A stretch of 64,000 nt of DNA from Physcomitrium patens. Lineage: Eukaryota > Streptophyta > Bryopsida > Funariales > Funariaceae. The notes under the pieces were generated by a model. The model was not told the origin of the DNA. It saw only the letters and a program-made list of their open reading frames with translations, and ran no database searches. The first letter of the stretch is position 1; every line of letters begins with the position of its first letter. Both the position numbers and the translations under genes were made by a program. This document shows, one piece after another, positions 11,654 through 22,459 of this stretch. The stretch spans positions 24,593,727 to 24,657,726 of the forward strand of contig NC_037254.1 of NCBI RefSeq assembly GCF_000002425.4, given 5' to 3'.

Positions 11654-12478
11654 ACGGGATGCAAGACCAATATCTACACCAAAGCGAGTTCTAATTTGGC
11701 TGACAATAGAGATGACGATACCAATACTAGTTCCAAGGGAAAGCAACCAATTAAGATTTCAACGAGGTGTAACAGAAGGGTGGAATATTAAGGAAGTTAT
11801 ATTGGGTCAAATTTCCTAGCTGCAACTTACGGTGAGTAAGCTCGAAGATGAAGGTAGCTTAAAAAGGCAAGTGGAAGCAAGCAAGAAAACAATATTGGAG
11901 CAAAATTACAAAATCAAGAAACAAGAACAAGTCATCAAGGTAGAATCAGAATCCAAGATAGAAGTAAAACTTGAATTGGATGAGAAAGTGGAAAACTGGT
12001 CAAAAGAGAAACAGAGGATTCAGCATATCTTGAAAAATCAAAGGCAAGAATTACTACAAACTCGCAAATTGTATAGATTAGAACAGGAGAAGATGAACGC
12101 TCAGTTGATGATGGAACGAGAGAAGAAGGAGGCATTGGAGCTTGAAAAGAAACAATTCGGTGACAAATATCGAAACAATACGGATGAGCTACAGGCAGAA
12201 ATTGTTGTTTTGAAGGAAATAGTAACGAAATTGGAGAGTGATTTGGTCAGTATCGGTCTGTTACAGATATTTGCCTCAACGGGAGTAGAATTGGAAATTT
12301 GGAAGAAAAATTGCAAGAGCAACAGTAACAACTAGAAGTTAAAGATGCTAAAATCCTCCAATTGGAAGCTCAGGTTCAAAAATTGCGAGCATATAGTGAA
12401 GATTTAATAGCTCAATTAAGGGTAGAGATTCAAGACGAATCAGAAGAAGAAGATATAGTGTTGAAACAAGACTAAATG
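11654..12478 (+). pseudogene. A1 3' accessory ORF, C-terminal coiled-coil part
   Basis: Continues the frame broken at 2997. From about 11840 the translation is a long Lys/Glu/Gln-rich heptad region, a coiled coil, colinear with residues ~330-540 of the A2 protein, and ends in an acidic tail (SEEED). One frame break lies near 12330. The last codons were separated by the solo LTR at 12479; a short tail resumes at 12905 and stops near 12947. Confidence 0.75.
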
Positions 12479-12899
12479 TGTCACGGACAGAGAAATACAA
12501 ACTTGAGTTCTAACAAGAAGTTGAAGAAGAACTGGCAAGAACTAGATTAACCAGATGAATACAAGAACAACACTACAGAGGTGAACTAGAGCTCCAAGAG
12601 ATGTGTTGTCGAGACTGAAGAACTCTTCAGCCTCGATTCCAATATATACTCCTATTTAGGAAGCTTCTCAAGCAACTTCTACCAACTAGGAAGCTTCTAG
12701 AAGGTTCAAGAGACTTGCTTCTAGAAGGTTCTAGAACTTATCTCTAGAAGGTTCTAAGGACTATGTCCCTAACATCTTCTACCAACTAAGAAGCTTCTAG
12801 AAGGTTCCAGAGACTTTTTTCTAGAAGGTTTTAGAAGCTTGTCTCTAGAAGGTTCTAGAAACTTGTCTTTAGAAGGTTCTAAGGACTATGTCCCAAACA
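12479..12899 (-). mobile_element. Solo LTR of chromovirus subfamily D1 with heat-shock-element array
   Basis: A 421-bp sequence TGTCAC...AACA flanked by the 5-bp duplication AAATG (12474-12478 and 12900-12904). It matches the LTR next to D1 (17267-17.55 kb), whose genes read on the minus strand, so it is transcribed leftward. In that direction U3 (about 12890 down to 12655) holds about seven iterations of the unit TTCTAGAAGGTTC, including one perfect four-unit heat-shock element at 12719-12736. A TATA box (about 12648-12641) follows, then a hairpin (12635-12611) and the predicted start near 12616. No internal region is left, so it formed by LTR-LTR recombination. Confidence 0.85.
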
Positions 12900-13020
12900 A
12901 AATGGAGCCAGGGCTAGAAATCAAAGAGATTGAACAATCCAGTTAAAAAAAAAAAGAGGATTGGTTTTTGTTTATCAATATTGTGTTTGTAGGGACACTG
13001 CACAGTTAGGAGTGGGGCTA

Positions 13021-13762
13021 TGTAGAATAAGTAGTTATTTTCAAAATGTAGATACCTAATGTATAGTATAAATAGAAATAAATAACTGCTGAAAAGATGA
13101 TTCAGCAGGTAGAATGGATGAATAATCAAGAAAAGTAGTTATCATCTATAGTATAGGAGTTGGTATCTCGGGATAGTATAAAGAGGATGGGAGAGGGGAA
13201 AAAAATGCCAAACTGCAATAGTACTGAGCCAGTGATAAGCTTGGTGCTATCTCTTCTTCTTAATTTTCTTGTTTTTTGTGTATTAGTGTTGATTCTAGTG
13301 AAGAGATTCGATTTAATGAATTAATGTTTGATTTACAAAGTTATTTATGGATCACTGTTTATCAATTGTTGTGAAAGATTGAGGACGTATGGAAGTTTTC
13401 AGTCACTATTTATCGCAAGGTTGTAAGTTTAGTGGAGAGGAATTATAATCGAAGAAATTGTCTTGATCAGATTCTATAGATTGGAAGTTGTTCATTCCAG
13501 GGTTTGGGATATGCTTGTGTGTTCGTGAATTACACAGGGTACTGAAATTGTTGTCGTGGATGTTATTGTATTGATGTGAGAGAGTGGACAGTAGGAGGAA
13601 AAGTTAAGTGTTCTTTGGTATGGTAAGCATTCAACAGTAGCGGTTAATTGCATGACCCTAATAATTGGAGCTCATATACATGGTCTTTCCCTGTGTTCGA
13701 ATTTCCTTATACGGGTTTATTTAAGGAGGTTTCTTGTGGAATAAGTAAAACGAGCAACCACA
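13021..13762 (+). repeat. A1 3' LTR
   Basis: 742 bp from TGTAGAATAAG to CA, preceded by the purine tract GGAGTGGGGCTA. It aligns with the reverse complement of the A2 LTRs (33229-33934, 42414-43119) but is clearly diverged. It shares the GGTATCTCG block, the AAGCTTGGTGCTA block and the terminal segment with TTTCCCTGTGTTCGAAT. Confidence 0.85.
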
Positions 13763-14871
13763 GTAACTTCTAAATATTTAGAGTCACCTTTGTTAGACAT
13801 TGGTGGCCTTGAAAACTTATTTTGGTTCTTTTATTTGGTGTTTAGAGCATAACTGATGTAAATCTTACAAGAAAAAAGATTGAAGAAGGATTTTGGCATC
13901 AAAAGGAGTAATTAGGGCATCGATATAGATGAATGGAGATGAATGATGAAAATCTCCATTCCTATTGGTCAAAAATCATGATCAATGGACTTTGAGGAGG
14001 CTGCCCGAGGCCATATTAGGGATTAGGATTAGTTTTTCGAAGCCATTCGAGCTTTGAAGGCTAGGGTCAGTAAGTTTAGGTTTTTGACTATGGTTTTGGT
14101 GCAAGTTTTATATGATTTGGAGTTTCTATGAAGGAGATATAAGCGCTCAAAGTTAAGGTATTGATTTGGGAGCTACTGTCAGTCTTTTTGACATAACGCA
14201 CGCGTATAGATAGCAATTGAGGATTGGCGATCGCTAATAGAGAGAGCACTTTTGCGACTACACTTTTCATATACTGCTTACTGGATTCCAAGTTGAAATA
14301 AAGGAGTTATTGGATTTTGAAGACAGCACATGCAATCTAAGGGTAGTAAGTGACCCGATTTACTAGTGGTTGTTTCATGAGCTATATCTTGAGCAATTTG
14401 ATAAGGTTTTGGCTCAAAATTTCAAGAAATGTGTAATTTCATGTAAGTAAATTTTATACATAATTTTGATGACATTTGAATATTGGATTCTTGAGATATT
14501 AAGAAAATAGAGCTCATATACTTGTAAATTAGGATTTAGAGCATCTGCTAGGGTTATTTAGATGCCAGAAGATCGGAAGTGAACTTGTGGTTGTTTTTTT
14601 TTTTTGATAAAATTTAAGGGTGAATTCTATCTATTTTATAATTTGAGACAAATTAAACGGCTAGATCAAGAGTTATGAATTTCTAAAGTTTGGAAAAAAA
14701 AAATCCTTTGCGGGATAAATATGTTTTGAAGGGATTTTGCTATATTTTGAGTTTTATGCAAAATAAAGGAGATTTGGAAGCTAAGACAAGATTCATATAA
14801 AGATTTAAGCTACACTGTCTATAGCTAGATACCCAGTGTATTTCCAAATAGCAAATCACGCCATATGACAA
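13763..14871 (-). repeat. Repeat R, copy 1 (LTR-like, unassigned family), truncated
   Basis: Reverse-complement match to 61889-63238 and to 24.71-26.32 kb. Shared blocks include the segment near 13925-14030 with CTCCATTCCTATTGGTC, the block near 14340-14400, and the end TGTCATATGGCGTGATTTGC read from 14871 leftward. No ORF or domain is present. It interrupts the minus-strand reverse transcriptase of D1 at 14871/14872. Its other end is cut by the A1 LTR, so A1 probably inserted into R. Confidence 0.65.
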
Positions 14872-15380
14872 TGTATTGAAAGACCGTCGGAGCATTGATA
14901 AGATCGAAAGGCATGACATTATATTCAAAATGGCCATATCTTGTATAGAAAGTTGTCTTCCATTCGTCTCCTTCCTTGATTTGCACGAGGTTATAAGCTC
15001 TCTTTAGATCAAACTTTGTAAAGATCTTTGCACGCCCAAGTTGCTCTAGAAGTCTTGATATCAAAGGTATTGGATAACGATTCTTTTTTGTCACCTTATT
15101 GAGACCTCGATAATCCATGCACATCCATAGTGAGCCATCTTTCTTCTTTACAAATAAGATTGGTGCTCTAGCTTACAACTTCAAATGACGAATGAGATTC
15201 TTGGCTAGATTTTTGTCAATATACTTTTGCAATTCTACTAACTCCATCTGCGACAAATTGTAGATTGGGCCAAAAGGTGGTTGTGCTCCTTCTTACAAGT
15301 CTATGGCACAATCATATGGTCGATGCTCCAGTAGCATATCAGTATTTTTCTTTTGAAACACATCTTCAAAATCCTTATAT
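14872..15380 (-). pseudogene. D1 reverse transcriptase fragment
   Basis: The minus-strand translation shows the RT fingers and palm: an MCMDYRGLN-type block at about 15124-15098, the FDLKRAYN block (catalytic Asp region), a [10 protein letters not shown] block and the start of the PTxFQ block. It is cut off by repeat R just before the YxDD loop, so it cannot be active. Confidence 0.85.
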
Positions 15381-15950
15381 TACTCTAGTATATTTCCTAT
15401 CAAAATCTTCTCTTTGCTAGTTGGAGTTGCATAAATGACAAATGGTGTACCTTCCTTGGACAATGTTACAAACGCTCTTGCTCCAATAAATAAGGGTTTT
15501 TTGATTCGGGATCTTCTAATAGGCTTACTTTTGGAATATTCTATAAGAAATGTCATCCTTCGTAACCTCCAATCTATGGATGGGTTATGTATTTCTAACA
15601 AAAAAAGACTAAGAATAACAAGGTTTGACGGGATTGTAATAATATTTAAAATAATATAACTACTATGGTCTTTAAACGTCACCTCTATAGGTTTTGATTC
15701 ATGGATGATACTACCAGACAATAGAGATCATCCATCTATTACTTCTACGTGAACGGATTTAGATTTTCATATTAGAAGAATCTTGTGACGCTTAGTAAAT
15801 TCTTCATCTAAAAAACAAACAGATGCTTTTGAATCTAATAATACTAAGGTTTTTAGTTTTTAAGGGCCAAAAGATAGAGGAATGGTAAAACAATGGGCAG
15901 GCTGAGCAAAAAGAGAAGAACTTGATTATTGTTGTGGTATTGAATTATCT
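15381..15950 (-). pseudogene. D1 protease region
   Basis: The minus-strand open part 15721-15380 aligns with the D3 protease C-terminal region (blocks WRLRRMTF and FVIYATP). The N-terminal part with the active site lies near 15850-15800 and is damaged. Confidence 0.7.
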
Positions 15951-16989
15951 AGCCGTATGATCCCTATTGTGGCTGGACATCCTCATTTTCAAGAATAAAC
16001 GAGCCTCTGGTCCTAAGAATGTGTCGATTTTGTTACTTTGGAACAATTTTCAGCTCTGTGGCCTTCTTTATTGCAATACAAGCATAGTCCTTCCTCTATA
16101 TGCCACTTTTTTTCTTCTAGAGTTAGGGATTTGACATGTACCACATCAATTTGCATGTCTTTCACCTCTGAATGTGAATTCAGGTTGCTTGCTAATATAA
16201 TTGGAGCGTGGTGAGCCGTATGTTGTCTTCAGCGTTGGTCTTGACGACGTTGGAACAGGCGATTATCGCACTTCAAAGCTTGGCTAATGGCTTTGTTGAG
16301 CATTCACGAATTGAAAAGAGATAATAACAAATCCTTTACGTCATCTTTCAAGCACCAATAAAATTGACTTATCAATAATCCCTCATCCCAGTTGATGTTG
16401 CACGCCAATTATTTGAAATCTGATGTATAAACTAACGTGGAGCGTGTTCCTAGTCGTAGTGATCGGATCTTTATTGTAGCCCATCGTGCCTTGTCATGTT
16501 TGCCAAATACTTCTGTAAACCCCTCCAAAAAAGTTCAAAGTTGTTCAAAATTGACGATCCTTTCTCAAACAAAAGAGTAAACTATGATAGAGCTTGCCTC
16601 ATGAGCAAAGTTCCAACTAGTCCAACACATGACTCCTCTGTCGGATAGCATATGGATTGTAAAGCTATTATCAATCTAATTTATTTGAAAAAACCTTGAA
16701 ACTTAGAATGCATACCATCAAACTTGCTTGAAAGGCTATTTCGGAGCTCCTTTCATTGTAAGACCAACAATCTTTGTTGAACTAGAAGCAAAGCTGCTTC
16801 TCTAAGTACTGAAGCTTGAAGCTCGTGAATCCTTGATTGTGCCATCCCAGATGCTCTATCATTATGAAGTCTTGCAATGATTCCTTCAATCTCTCAAATT
16901 CTCTTTAATAACATAGTAAGAACATTCATAATAGCATTCAACTTGGACCCCGAACTTTCAGTCATATTAATATCTTGACCTTCAGCCAT
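15951..16989 (-). pseudogene. D1 gag
   Basis: Starts at ATG 16989 (minus) with a helical N-terminus, and runs through a decayed capsid-like region to a CCHC zinc knuckle at about 16090-16040 (Cys-x2-Cys-x4-His-x4-Cys). It would encode the RNA-packaging capsid protein. Stops interrupt it, for example near 16880. Confidence 0.7.
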
Positions 16990-17266
16990 TCTAATAGAAT
17001 GAAAGAAATGACTCTATAAGAAGGCACTATTGGTTTAGAGGAAGATACTCCGTAATCTCTAAAATAACTTAAAACCTTCAAAAAGAGGGATAATCCACTC
17101 TCTCCAAGAAAGATAAGATTCCAATATTATAATAGAAGAAATATCAATTTAAAAGAGGGTAATCCGCAACCTCTAAAATGCCAACACCTTCAAGCAAAGG
17201 AATAATCCACACTCTAACAAGAAGAAACTCGCTCTGATATGAAAAATAAGTATAGTCTTGACAAAT

Positions 17267-17555
17267 TGTCACCAATTTAGAATACTGACCAGAAATCTAA
17301 ATAAGAAGCTCAAGAAGAATCGGTAAGAATTAGATTAATCAAATGAGTACAAGAATAATACTAGAGAGGTGAGCTAGAGCTCTAAGAGGTGTATTGTTAA
17401 GACTGAGGATCCCCTCAGTCTCGGCTCCTATAAATACAACAAGCTAGGAAGCTTCTCAAGTAGCTTCCACGAGATTAAAAACTTCTCAAGTAGCTTCTAC
17501 AAATTACAAAGCTTCTCTAGAACCTTCTAGAATCTTCTACAACTTCCTAGTATAT
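17267..17555 (-). repeat. D1 5' LTR (far end uncertain)
   Basis: Read leftward it shows heat-shock-type motifs (about 17535-17505, pattern GAAnnTTCnnGAAnnTTC), a TATA-like box near 17427-17420, a hairpin around GAGGGGATCCTC, and an end at TGACA (17267). The primer-binding region just beyond (17266-17250) carries TTGTCAAGACT. This matches the complement of an LTR segment just past the TATA box at 10 of 11 positions, the arrangement expected for self-priming. Confidence 0.7.
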
Positions 17556-17559
17556 ATCC

Positions 17560-18047
17560 TTGATACTAGTATGAGGCTTATTGAGAGGTATGAAAACAAG
17601 ACATGATTTGATGAAGGCAAGGAATAGAGATCTTCATTCCTATTTGTCGAAGGCCATGCCCAATGAGCTTCAAGGAGGTTGCCCGAGGCCTTATCAGAGA
17701 TTAGGGTTTCTCTTTTAAGGTCATTTGAGCTTTGCAGGCTTAGATCAACAAGTTTAGGATTTTGGATACAAAATGGGTGCAAAGTTTTTGTCATTTGGAG
17801 ATTTTATGAAGGAATTTTTGGCGCTAAAAGTTAAGGTATCAATTTCATACCTACAATCACATTTTTAGGCAAAAAATATATTTGCACACATATAAAAAAA
17901 AATCATTGCACATATTAGGGCCTAGCTATAGTAATATATCACATGTATTATTATAAGAACTACTTTGCAATACTCAATCTTTATTTTTTTGCAAAATTAA
18001 GGCAAAAACCTCTTTTGGTCATAAACATATTAAAGATAGGATATGAG
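17560..18047 (-). repeat. Repeat R, copy 2 (partial)
   Basis: Same orientation as copy 1. The match runs through the block with CTTCATTCCTATTTGTC (about 17628-17645), the GAGGTTGCCCGAGGCC block, and the block with GGCGCTAAAAGTTAAGGT. It then fades into AT-rich sequence. Neither terminus is clear. Confidence 0.55.
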
Positions 18048-18590
18048 TGTCACGAACATAAGCATGTAAGCCAATAATTACATGTATAAAAAGGTAAAAA
18101 TTTTAAAAGTAGATAAAATTATATTTCCTATAAAAACTTCCTTGAAGCTTCATAGATAGTGCTTTGACTTTAAAGGTGTCTTTAATTGAATTTTTGGTTT
18201 AGAAACGACGTCAAAAAGTTGGCCATGTGCCACACATAGTATTAGCTTGAAGACCAAACTAACTATGTGGCCCATACATAAAAAAACTTACCTTGTCAAT
18301 CAAGGCATGTATCCTACAAAGTCAACACATTTAGAAGGTCCTATAAAACATCGCCATATAGCCCCTAGTTAGATAGTATACATAGAGACAGGAGTGAAGC
18401 CCCCTTCACTATTGTCAACTCCTTTCTTACTTCTAGTCTAGTTTCAAAGACCTCTAGTTTTCTTGACTTTTGGCAATAGCTATTACAGTTTCTTTCTTAA
18501 TATACATATTGAGTTATTTCTATTTTGTCACCTTTCTTTGAGAGAAGTCTAACTTATTCATTTGTCTTTATCAAGTTCATGCCCTTAACA
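18048..18590 (+). mobile_element. Solo LTR of chromovirus D family
   Basis: A 543-bp sequence from TGTCACGAAC to TTAACA, closely similar to the D3 LTRs (29781-30341, 46715-47275). It includes the CTTCATAGA block, the long hairpin region, a TATA region (about 18380) and the downstream hairpin. Flanks ATGAG/ATGAC look like a 5-bp duplication with one change. No internal genes adjoin it. Confidence 0.8.
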
Positions 18591-19660
18591 ATGACATGTC
18601 TTAGGGAATTAAATACTATGTGCTAAAACGATCAATGGATACAAAGCAAAATAAATCATGTACACCAATAAACACAAATATAAGAATAACACTAATAGTT
18701 CAACTACAAAATACAAAGGAGCAACTCAAATATGAGCCAAAAAAAATATCATATTTAAGAATTATAGAAATACCACAATACTCGGTCAAAAATATTGCAA
18801 AATAAGTAAAGTGGTACTAGACATTAGAACCCTTGAGAACAGTGGTACTTGCCTAGATGCCATGAGATTCTAATTTTTTTAAAATGAACAAACTCATTTA
18901 TAAGATGAATGTTTATTCTTGGTCACAAATTCTTAGTTTTTTTATCTCGTACTTACTTTTAGTCCTTGAAGCTCAAATAACAAATAATATAAAGTCCTCT
19001 TGTATCATCAAATAGCTTCAATGTGTTGATCACTAATCCATCATATCTTGATGGAATCTTTTATGCTTGTAGAAGCATATCGATTCCAAAGTATACCATG
19101 TATTAGGCCAAACACTCATTAACCTTAATGCTTGGATATTGTTTAAATTCTTTCTTCTTTGATTGTTGATCTTGAACTATTTTGCCTCCTACTTTTTTCT
19201 TTGTTTGTTCATTCTTTTTGTCTTATGAAACTTCTCAACTATTTTTATTTCTCTAGTTCAAACTACATGTCTATCAAATTTGTTATACTAATGAGTATTG
19301 TGGTGGTGTTATAAAACCAATGCAACTTCAACTTTTTGAATTTGAACAAGATTGGATTTGGTTTGGAATTCTCCAGAATAACCAATCACGGAGTATTACT
19401 TTGAAGCAAATACTACACACAGTGCAACCCAAACCAACAAGTTCTCAAAAAGTGAACTAGTTACTTTTGCAAGTTACCAATTTGTTTATTTTTGTTCTTT
19501 GAGGAACCAAATAAAGTGATCTCTGCATCAAATGCTTTTTAACTAAAACCACACTTCGGGTGGGGCAAAATGTCGCCACACATTCAACTTGCAAAATGCT
19601 CATAAATTGTGCCTCATATCAACAAGAATCGCACAGTTCCTACAATTTCTCAAACCATGT
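18591..19660. other. AT-rich intergenic stretch
   Basis: About 1.07 kb with no supportable gene, LTR or RNA. Short open stretches such as 18620-18805 have low-complexity Asn/Lys/Ile composition and no recognisable domain. Confidence 0.6.
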
Positions 19661-20062
19661 GACTAAGCATGGCTGCAGATTACGTAAATAATTCCTGCCC
19701 TCCTTCGAAAGGCAACTCAGAACACTTCAAGTCCTTTCACCCCTCCAACATGATCCCTGCCTTGGACATTTGTGCCCGCTCCAACGTCTCAGCAACTTGC
19801 AACTGTCCATGCGACCTCCTCTGTCGCCGTCGCCGCTGCAGAACCCCTGGTGGACGGAGGCGGTAGCGCGCTGATCCAACTGACCAAATTTCATCGAAAG
19901 TCCATTTGCTGCAGACCTGAATGTAAAACCCTCTGGTGCCACAACCTGGATGCTCTCTGACCCATGAATCATCATAATTCGCTCACTCATACGATCTCCA
20001 CTCCAGCGCGCAAAAGGAAAACCAGGGAGACGATATTGATTTGCCCGTGCCCGTTGCTACAA
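19661..20062 (-). other. 3' flank of left CHS gene (likely 3' UTR and beyond)
   Basis: GC-rich sequence immediately after the left CHS stop. It is not shared with the right copy, whose 3' flank (51223 on) is unrelated. A minus-strand open stretch of 87 codons (19990-19727) has no recognisable domain and is better read as non-coding. Confidence 0.5.
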
Positions 20063-20063
20063 C

Positions 20064-21530
20064 TCAAACGGTGGCCGCGGCCCGGAGGACCAGCACTTCC
20101 AGGGTGAGCCCCGGACCGAATCCAATGAAGAAGCCAAACTCGCTGCCCTCTCCCAGCGTCGACGCCCCCATCTTGACCGACCTCTGGCGAATCTGATCCA
20201 GCACGAACAACACCGACGCCGACGACATGTTGCCGTACTCCGACAGTATGTCCCTGCTCCCCTGCATCTTGTCCTTGGTCAGCTTCAGCTTCGCCTCCAC
20301 CTGGTCCAGAATGGCCGGGCCTCCCGGGTGCACCGCCCAGAACATCTCGTTCCAATCGGGCGAACCGACGCACTTCCTGGCCTCGTTCAAGAACTTCTCG
20401 ATGTTCTTGGAGATCAGCCCTGGCACGTCCTTCATGAGGTGGAAGATGAGCCCCGCCTCCGTCAGATGCCCATCAATGGCTCCATCACTCTCTGGCAAGA
20501 TCGTCTCGCCCGCCCAGTGCACCTCGAACAGTGCTTTCTCCACCTCCGGCTTGGGATCGGATCCCACCACGTACACTCCGGCGCCATCGCCGAACAGGGC
20601 CGAGCCCACCAAGCCGTCCAAGTGGTTCTCGCTGGGTGCGCGGTATGTGACGGCCGTGACCTCGCTGGCCACCGCCAACACCCTGGCGCCCTTGTTGTTC
20701 TCCGCCAGATCCTTGGCCACCCTGAGCACGGAAGCACCGCCAAAGCACCCGGTCTGGTACATCATGACCCGCTTCACCGTGGGCTTCAGGCCCAGCAGCT
20801 TGGCCAGGGCGTGGTCGGCTCCGGGCATGTTCACGCCGCTGGTGGTGGCGAACACGATGTGGGTGATGTCAGACTTGCGGCCGCCCCACTCCTTGATGGC
20901 CCTCTGGGCTGCCTCCGCGGCGAGCTTGGGGACCTGGACGACGACGATGTCGTGGCGGACGTTCAGGGAGGGCTCCATGTACGTGCAGATGCCGGGGTTA
21001 GCCTTGAGCACCTCCTCCGTGAGGAACATGTGGCGCTTGCGGATCCCCGACTTGTCACCTGCATCGACATTCATGGCCAAGCGTCAGCTGCCGTCGTAAG
21101 GGGCCGGAATCGACCCAATTTCAGGAACATCGCGACCGCCGCATTCCCATCTCGACGCCCGCAACAAATCACAAGTCGCAATTCTAATGCGCTCGCGCCG
21201 CGCAGCCCGTGCAATGAGCACGTCGTCGAGCGCGGCTGGGGGTGAGGGCCGGCCCACAGGGAACAGTGAGCACATCACGAGCCGCGAAGAGAGTCACACG
21301 GTGGAGGTGGACTTACAGATGCGCTTGAATTTGGCCTTCAGGGCGTCCTTCTCGCCGCAGTTGGTGATGTTGAAGAAGAAGTCGGGGTACTCGCTCTGCA
21401 GGAACTCCGCGGGAGGCACCGCAGTGCCGACGCCCAACACACATGCTGGTCCCTCAGCGCGAGGCTGGCCTCTGGGAAGCGCGCTCCTTGTGGCAGCACC
21501 CTGAACGTCGACTTCTCCGCTTGGTGCCAT
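20064..21530 (-). CDS. CHS: Chalcone synthase, left copy (two exons)
   Basis: Type III polyketide synthase joining one p-coumaroyl-CoA with three malonyl-CoA to give naringenin chalcone, the entry step of flavonoid synthesis; cytosolic, homodimeric. Exons are 21530-21317 and 21058-20064, giving 402 residues, near the usual 390-400. The 258-bp phase-1 intron (GT...AG) splits the Cys72 codon, the conserved CHS intron site. The catalytic triad Cys176, His315, Asn348 and the gatekeeper Phe227 and Phe277 are present, as is the GFGPG loop near the C-terminus. ATG 21530 is the first ATG after the TATA box. The protein is identical to the right copy; one silent base differs. The 3' flank differs from the right copy, so message stability may differ. 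Confidence 0.95.
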
Positions 21531-21680
21531 GGGCACGTTTGGGTTCGGAATGGATGTTGAGTCCGAGCTGCTCACTCGGGGTTGTCTCGAAGCGGCCGGA
21601 CAATGAGCGTTCAATTTGTTCCGGTGAACTGGCCCTGCAGCCACTGCCTAGGATCTCTTAACCTGCCAAAATCAGGGGGC

Positions 21681-21685
21681 TTATA
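21681..21685 (-). promoter_or_regulatory. TATA box, left CHS
   Basis: TATAA on the minus strand, about 155 bp upstream of the CHS ATG, implying a start near 21655. A palindromic ACGT core, GACGTC, lies at 22077-22082, about 390 bp further upstream; this is a bZIP/HY5-type site often found in light-regulated CHS promoters. Both occur identically in the right arm. Confidence 0.65.
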
Positions 21686-22340
21686 TGCAACGCACAATGT
21701 GCCGGCGAGAAGGTGGCCCGAGTTGAGCAGACGTCTCGCTCTGAATCTGTTAGCTCACAAGTTTGTTGCTCTATCTGCTACACTTCCTGAATGCGTTGAG
21801 TGCACAGAGAAGTTCTCTGTTGTGCAGCTTCATTCAGCATCGCTTTCTAGATGAGGGGAGTGTGCAGAGTGAATGTGGTGGCCCACAAGCCAGGGAAGAG
21901 CGTTGAATGATGTAGGACTTCGACAGGAACAGTGCAGTCTTGGCGACTTTTTTCTTGCGGCTTTTGTTCCTTTTCCAGGCGCCTGTTGGTTTCTTTCAAC
22001 GTTGACAGCCTTTTGAGATGACCTGGAGTTTACTTCGGCTGCTGGCTTGTTCGGACCATCCGCATGAAGCTTCGAAGACGTCACAATCCACTTTCAAAAT
22101 CCTAGGGAACTATGACAATTGGTCCGTATGGTTGTCAACGAACAGCTGCAGACTTTAGATTCTTCACTTCAAATATAAATCGTAAGGGAATCGTCCGGTG
22201 GGTTTGCCATTATTAGCTCATGCTGGAACATGTTTCCGTCTGAGTGGAAATGCAGCATTTTCCTATTTGTGAACCAATACTGTATGGCCATATGATGACG
22301 GGGGTGTCTATAGCCATGACACATGTGCTTTGCCAATTTT

Positions 22341-22454
22341 ACTTTGGCTGCTTGGTTGTTCTGACCATCCGCTTATTCCTTAAGCATGAAGCTTCTAATT
22401 CGTCACAATCCTCTTTCAAAATCCTAGGGACTATGAGAGTTGGTAGAAAAGTGG
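22341..22454. repeat. Diverged second copy of the distal CHS upstream segment
   Basis: Bases 22343-22440 resemble 22037-22123 inside the arm in the same orientation, sharing GACCATCCGC, GCATGAAGCTTC and TTTCAAAATCCTAGGGA. They differ by a small insertion and scattered changes. The segment is absent from the right side. Confidence 0.75.
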
Positions 22455-22459
22455 TGAAG

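Larger units (their letters stand above)
1..13762 (+). mobile_element. Element A1: Athila/Tat-like Ty3/gypsy retrotransposon, decayed, 5' half outside window
   Basis: The interval reads pol (from the end of reverse transcriptase) - 3' accessory ORF - polypurine tract - 3' LTR on the plus strand. Order and protein motifs match element A2 (33229-43119, opposite strand), which served as the guide. The left LTR lies outside the window. The interval includes two later insertions, element B (2998-11653) and a solo LTR (12479-12899); the A1 reading frame resumes on the far side of each. Many in-frame stops make it non-functional. The lineage call rests on RNase H/integrase motifs of the non-chromodomain type and the extra ORF after pol. 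Confidence 0.85.
14872..17555 (-). mobile_element. Element D1: decayed chromovirus-type gypsy element, 5' portion, minus strand
   Basis: Read leftward: 5' LTR (about 17555-17267), primer-binding region, gag, protease, then reverse transcriptase up to the R insertion at 14871. RNase H, integrase, chromodomain and 3' LTR are not present in the window. Protein order and sequence match D3 (29781-47275) closely, so it belongs to the same chromovirus clade but a different LTR subfamily. Confidence 0.8.
20063..22340 (-). repeat. CHS palindrome, left arm (2278 bp)
   Basis: Inverted copy of 48945-51222. Paired positions sum to 71285 throughout, so no net insertion or deletion separates the arms. Visible differences are single bases at about 20999 (silent in CHS), 22222, 22311 and 22329. 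The arm runs from one base past the CHS stop codon to about 710 bp beyond the predicted transcription start. Confidence 0.95.

Noticed and set aside
12660-12890. Possible CRISPR-like or satellite array
   Set aside because: The spaced motifs are variations on TTCnnGAA within one LTR upstream of its TATA box, with no unique spacers; heat-shock elements explain them.
19727-19990. 87-codon open frame downstream of the left CHS
   Set aside because: No domain, next to the CHS stop, absent from the right copy; best read as 3' UTR or flank.
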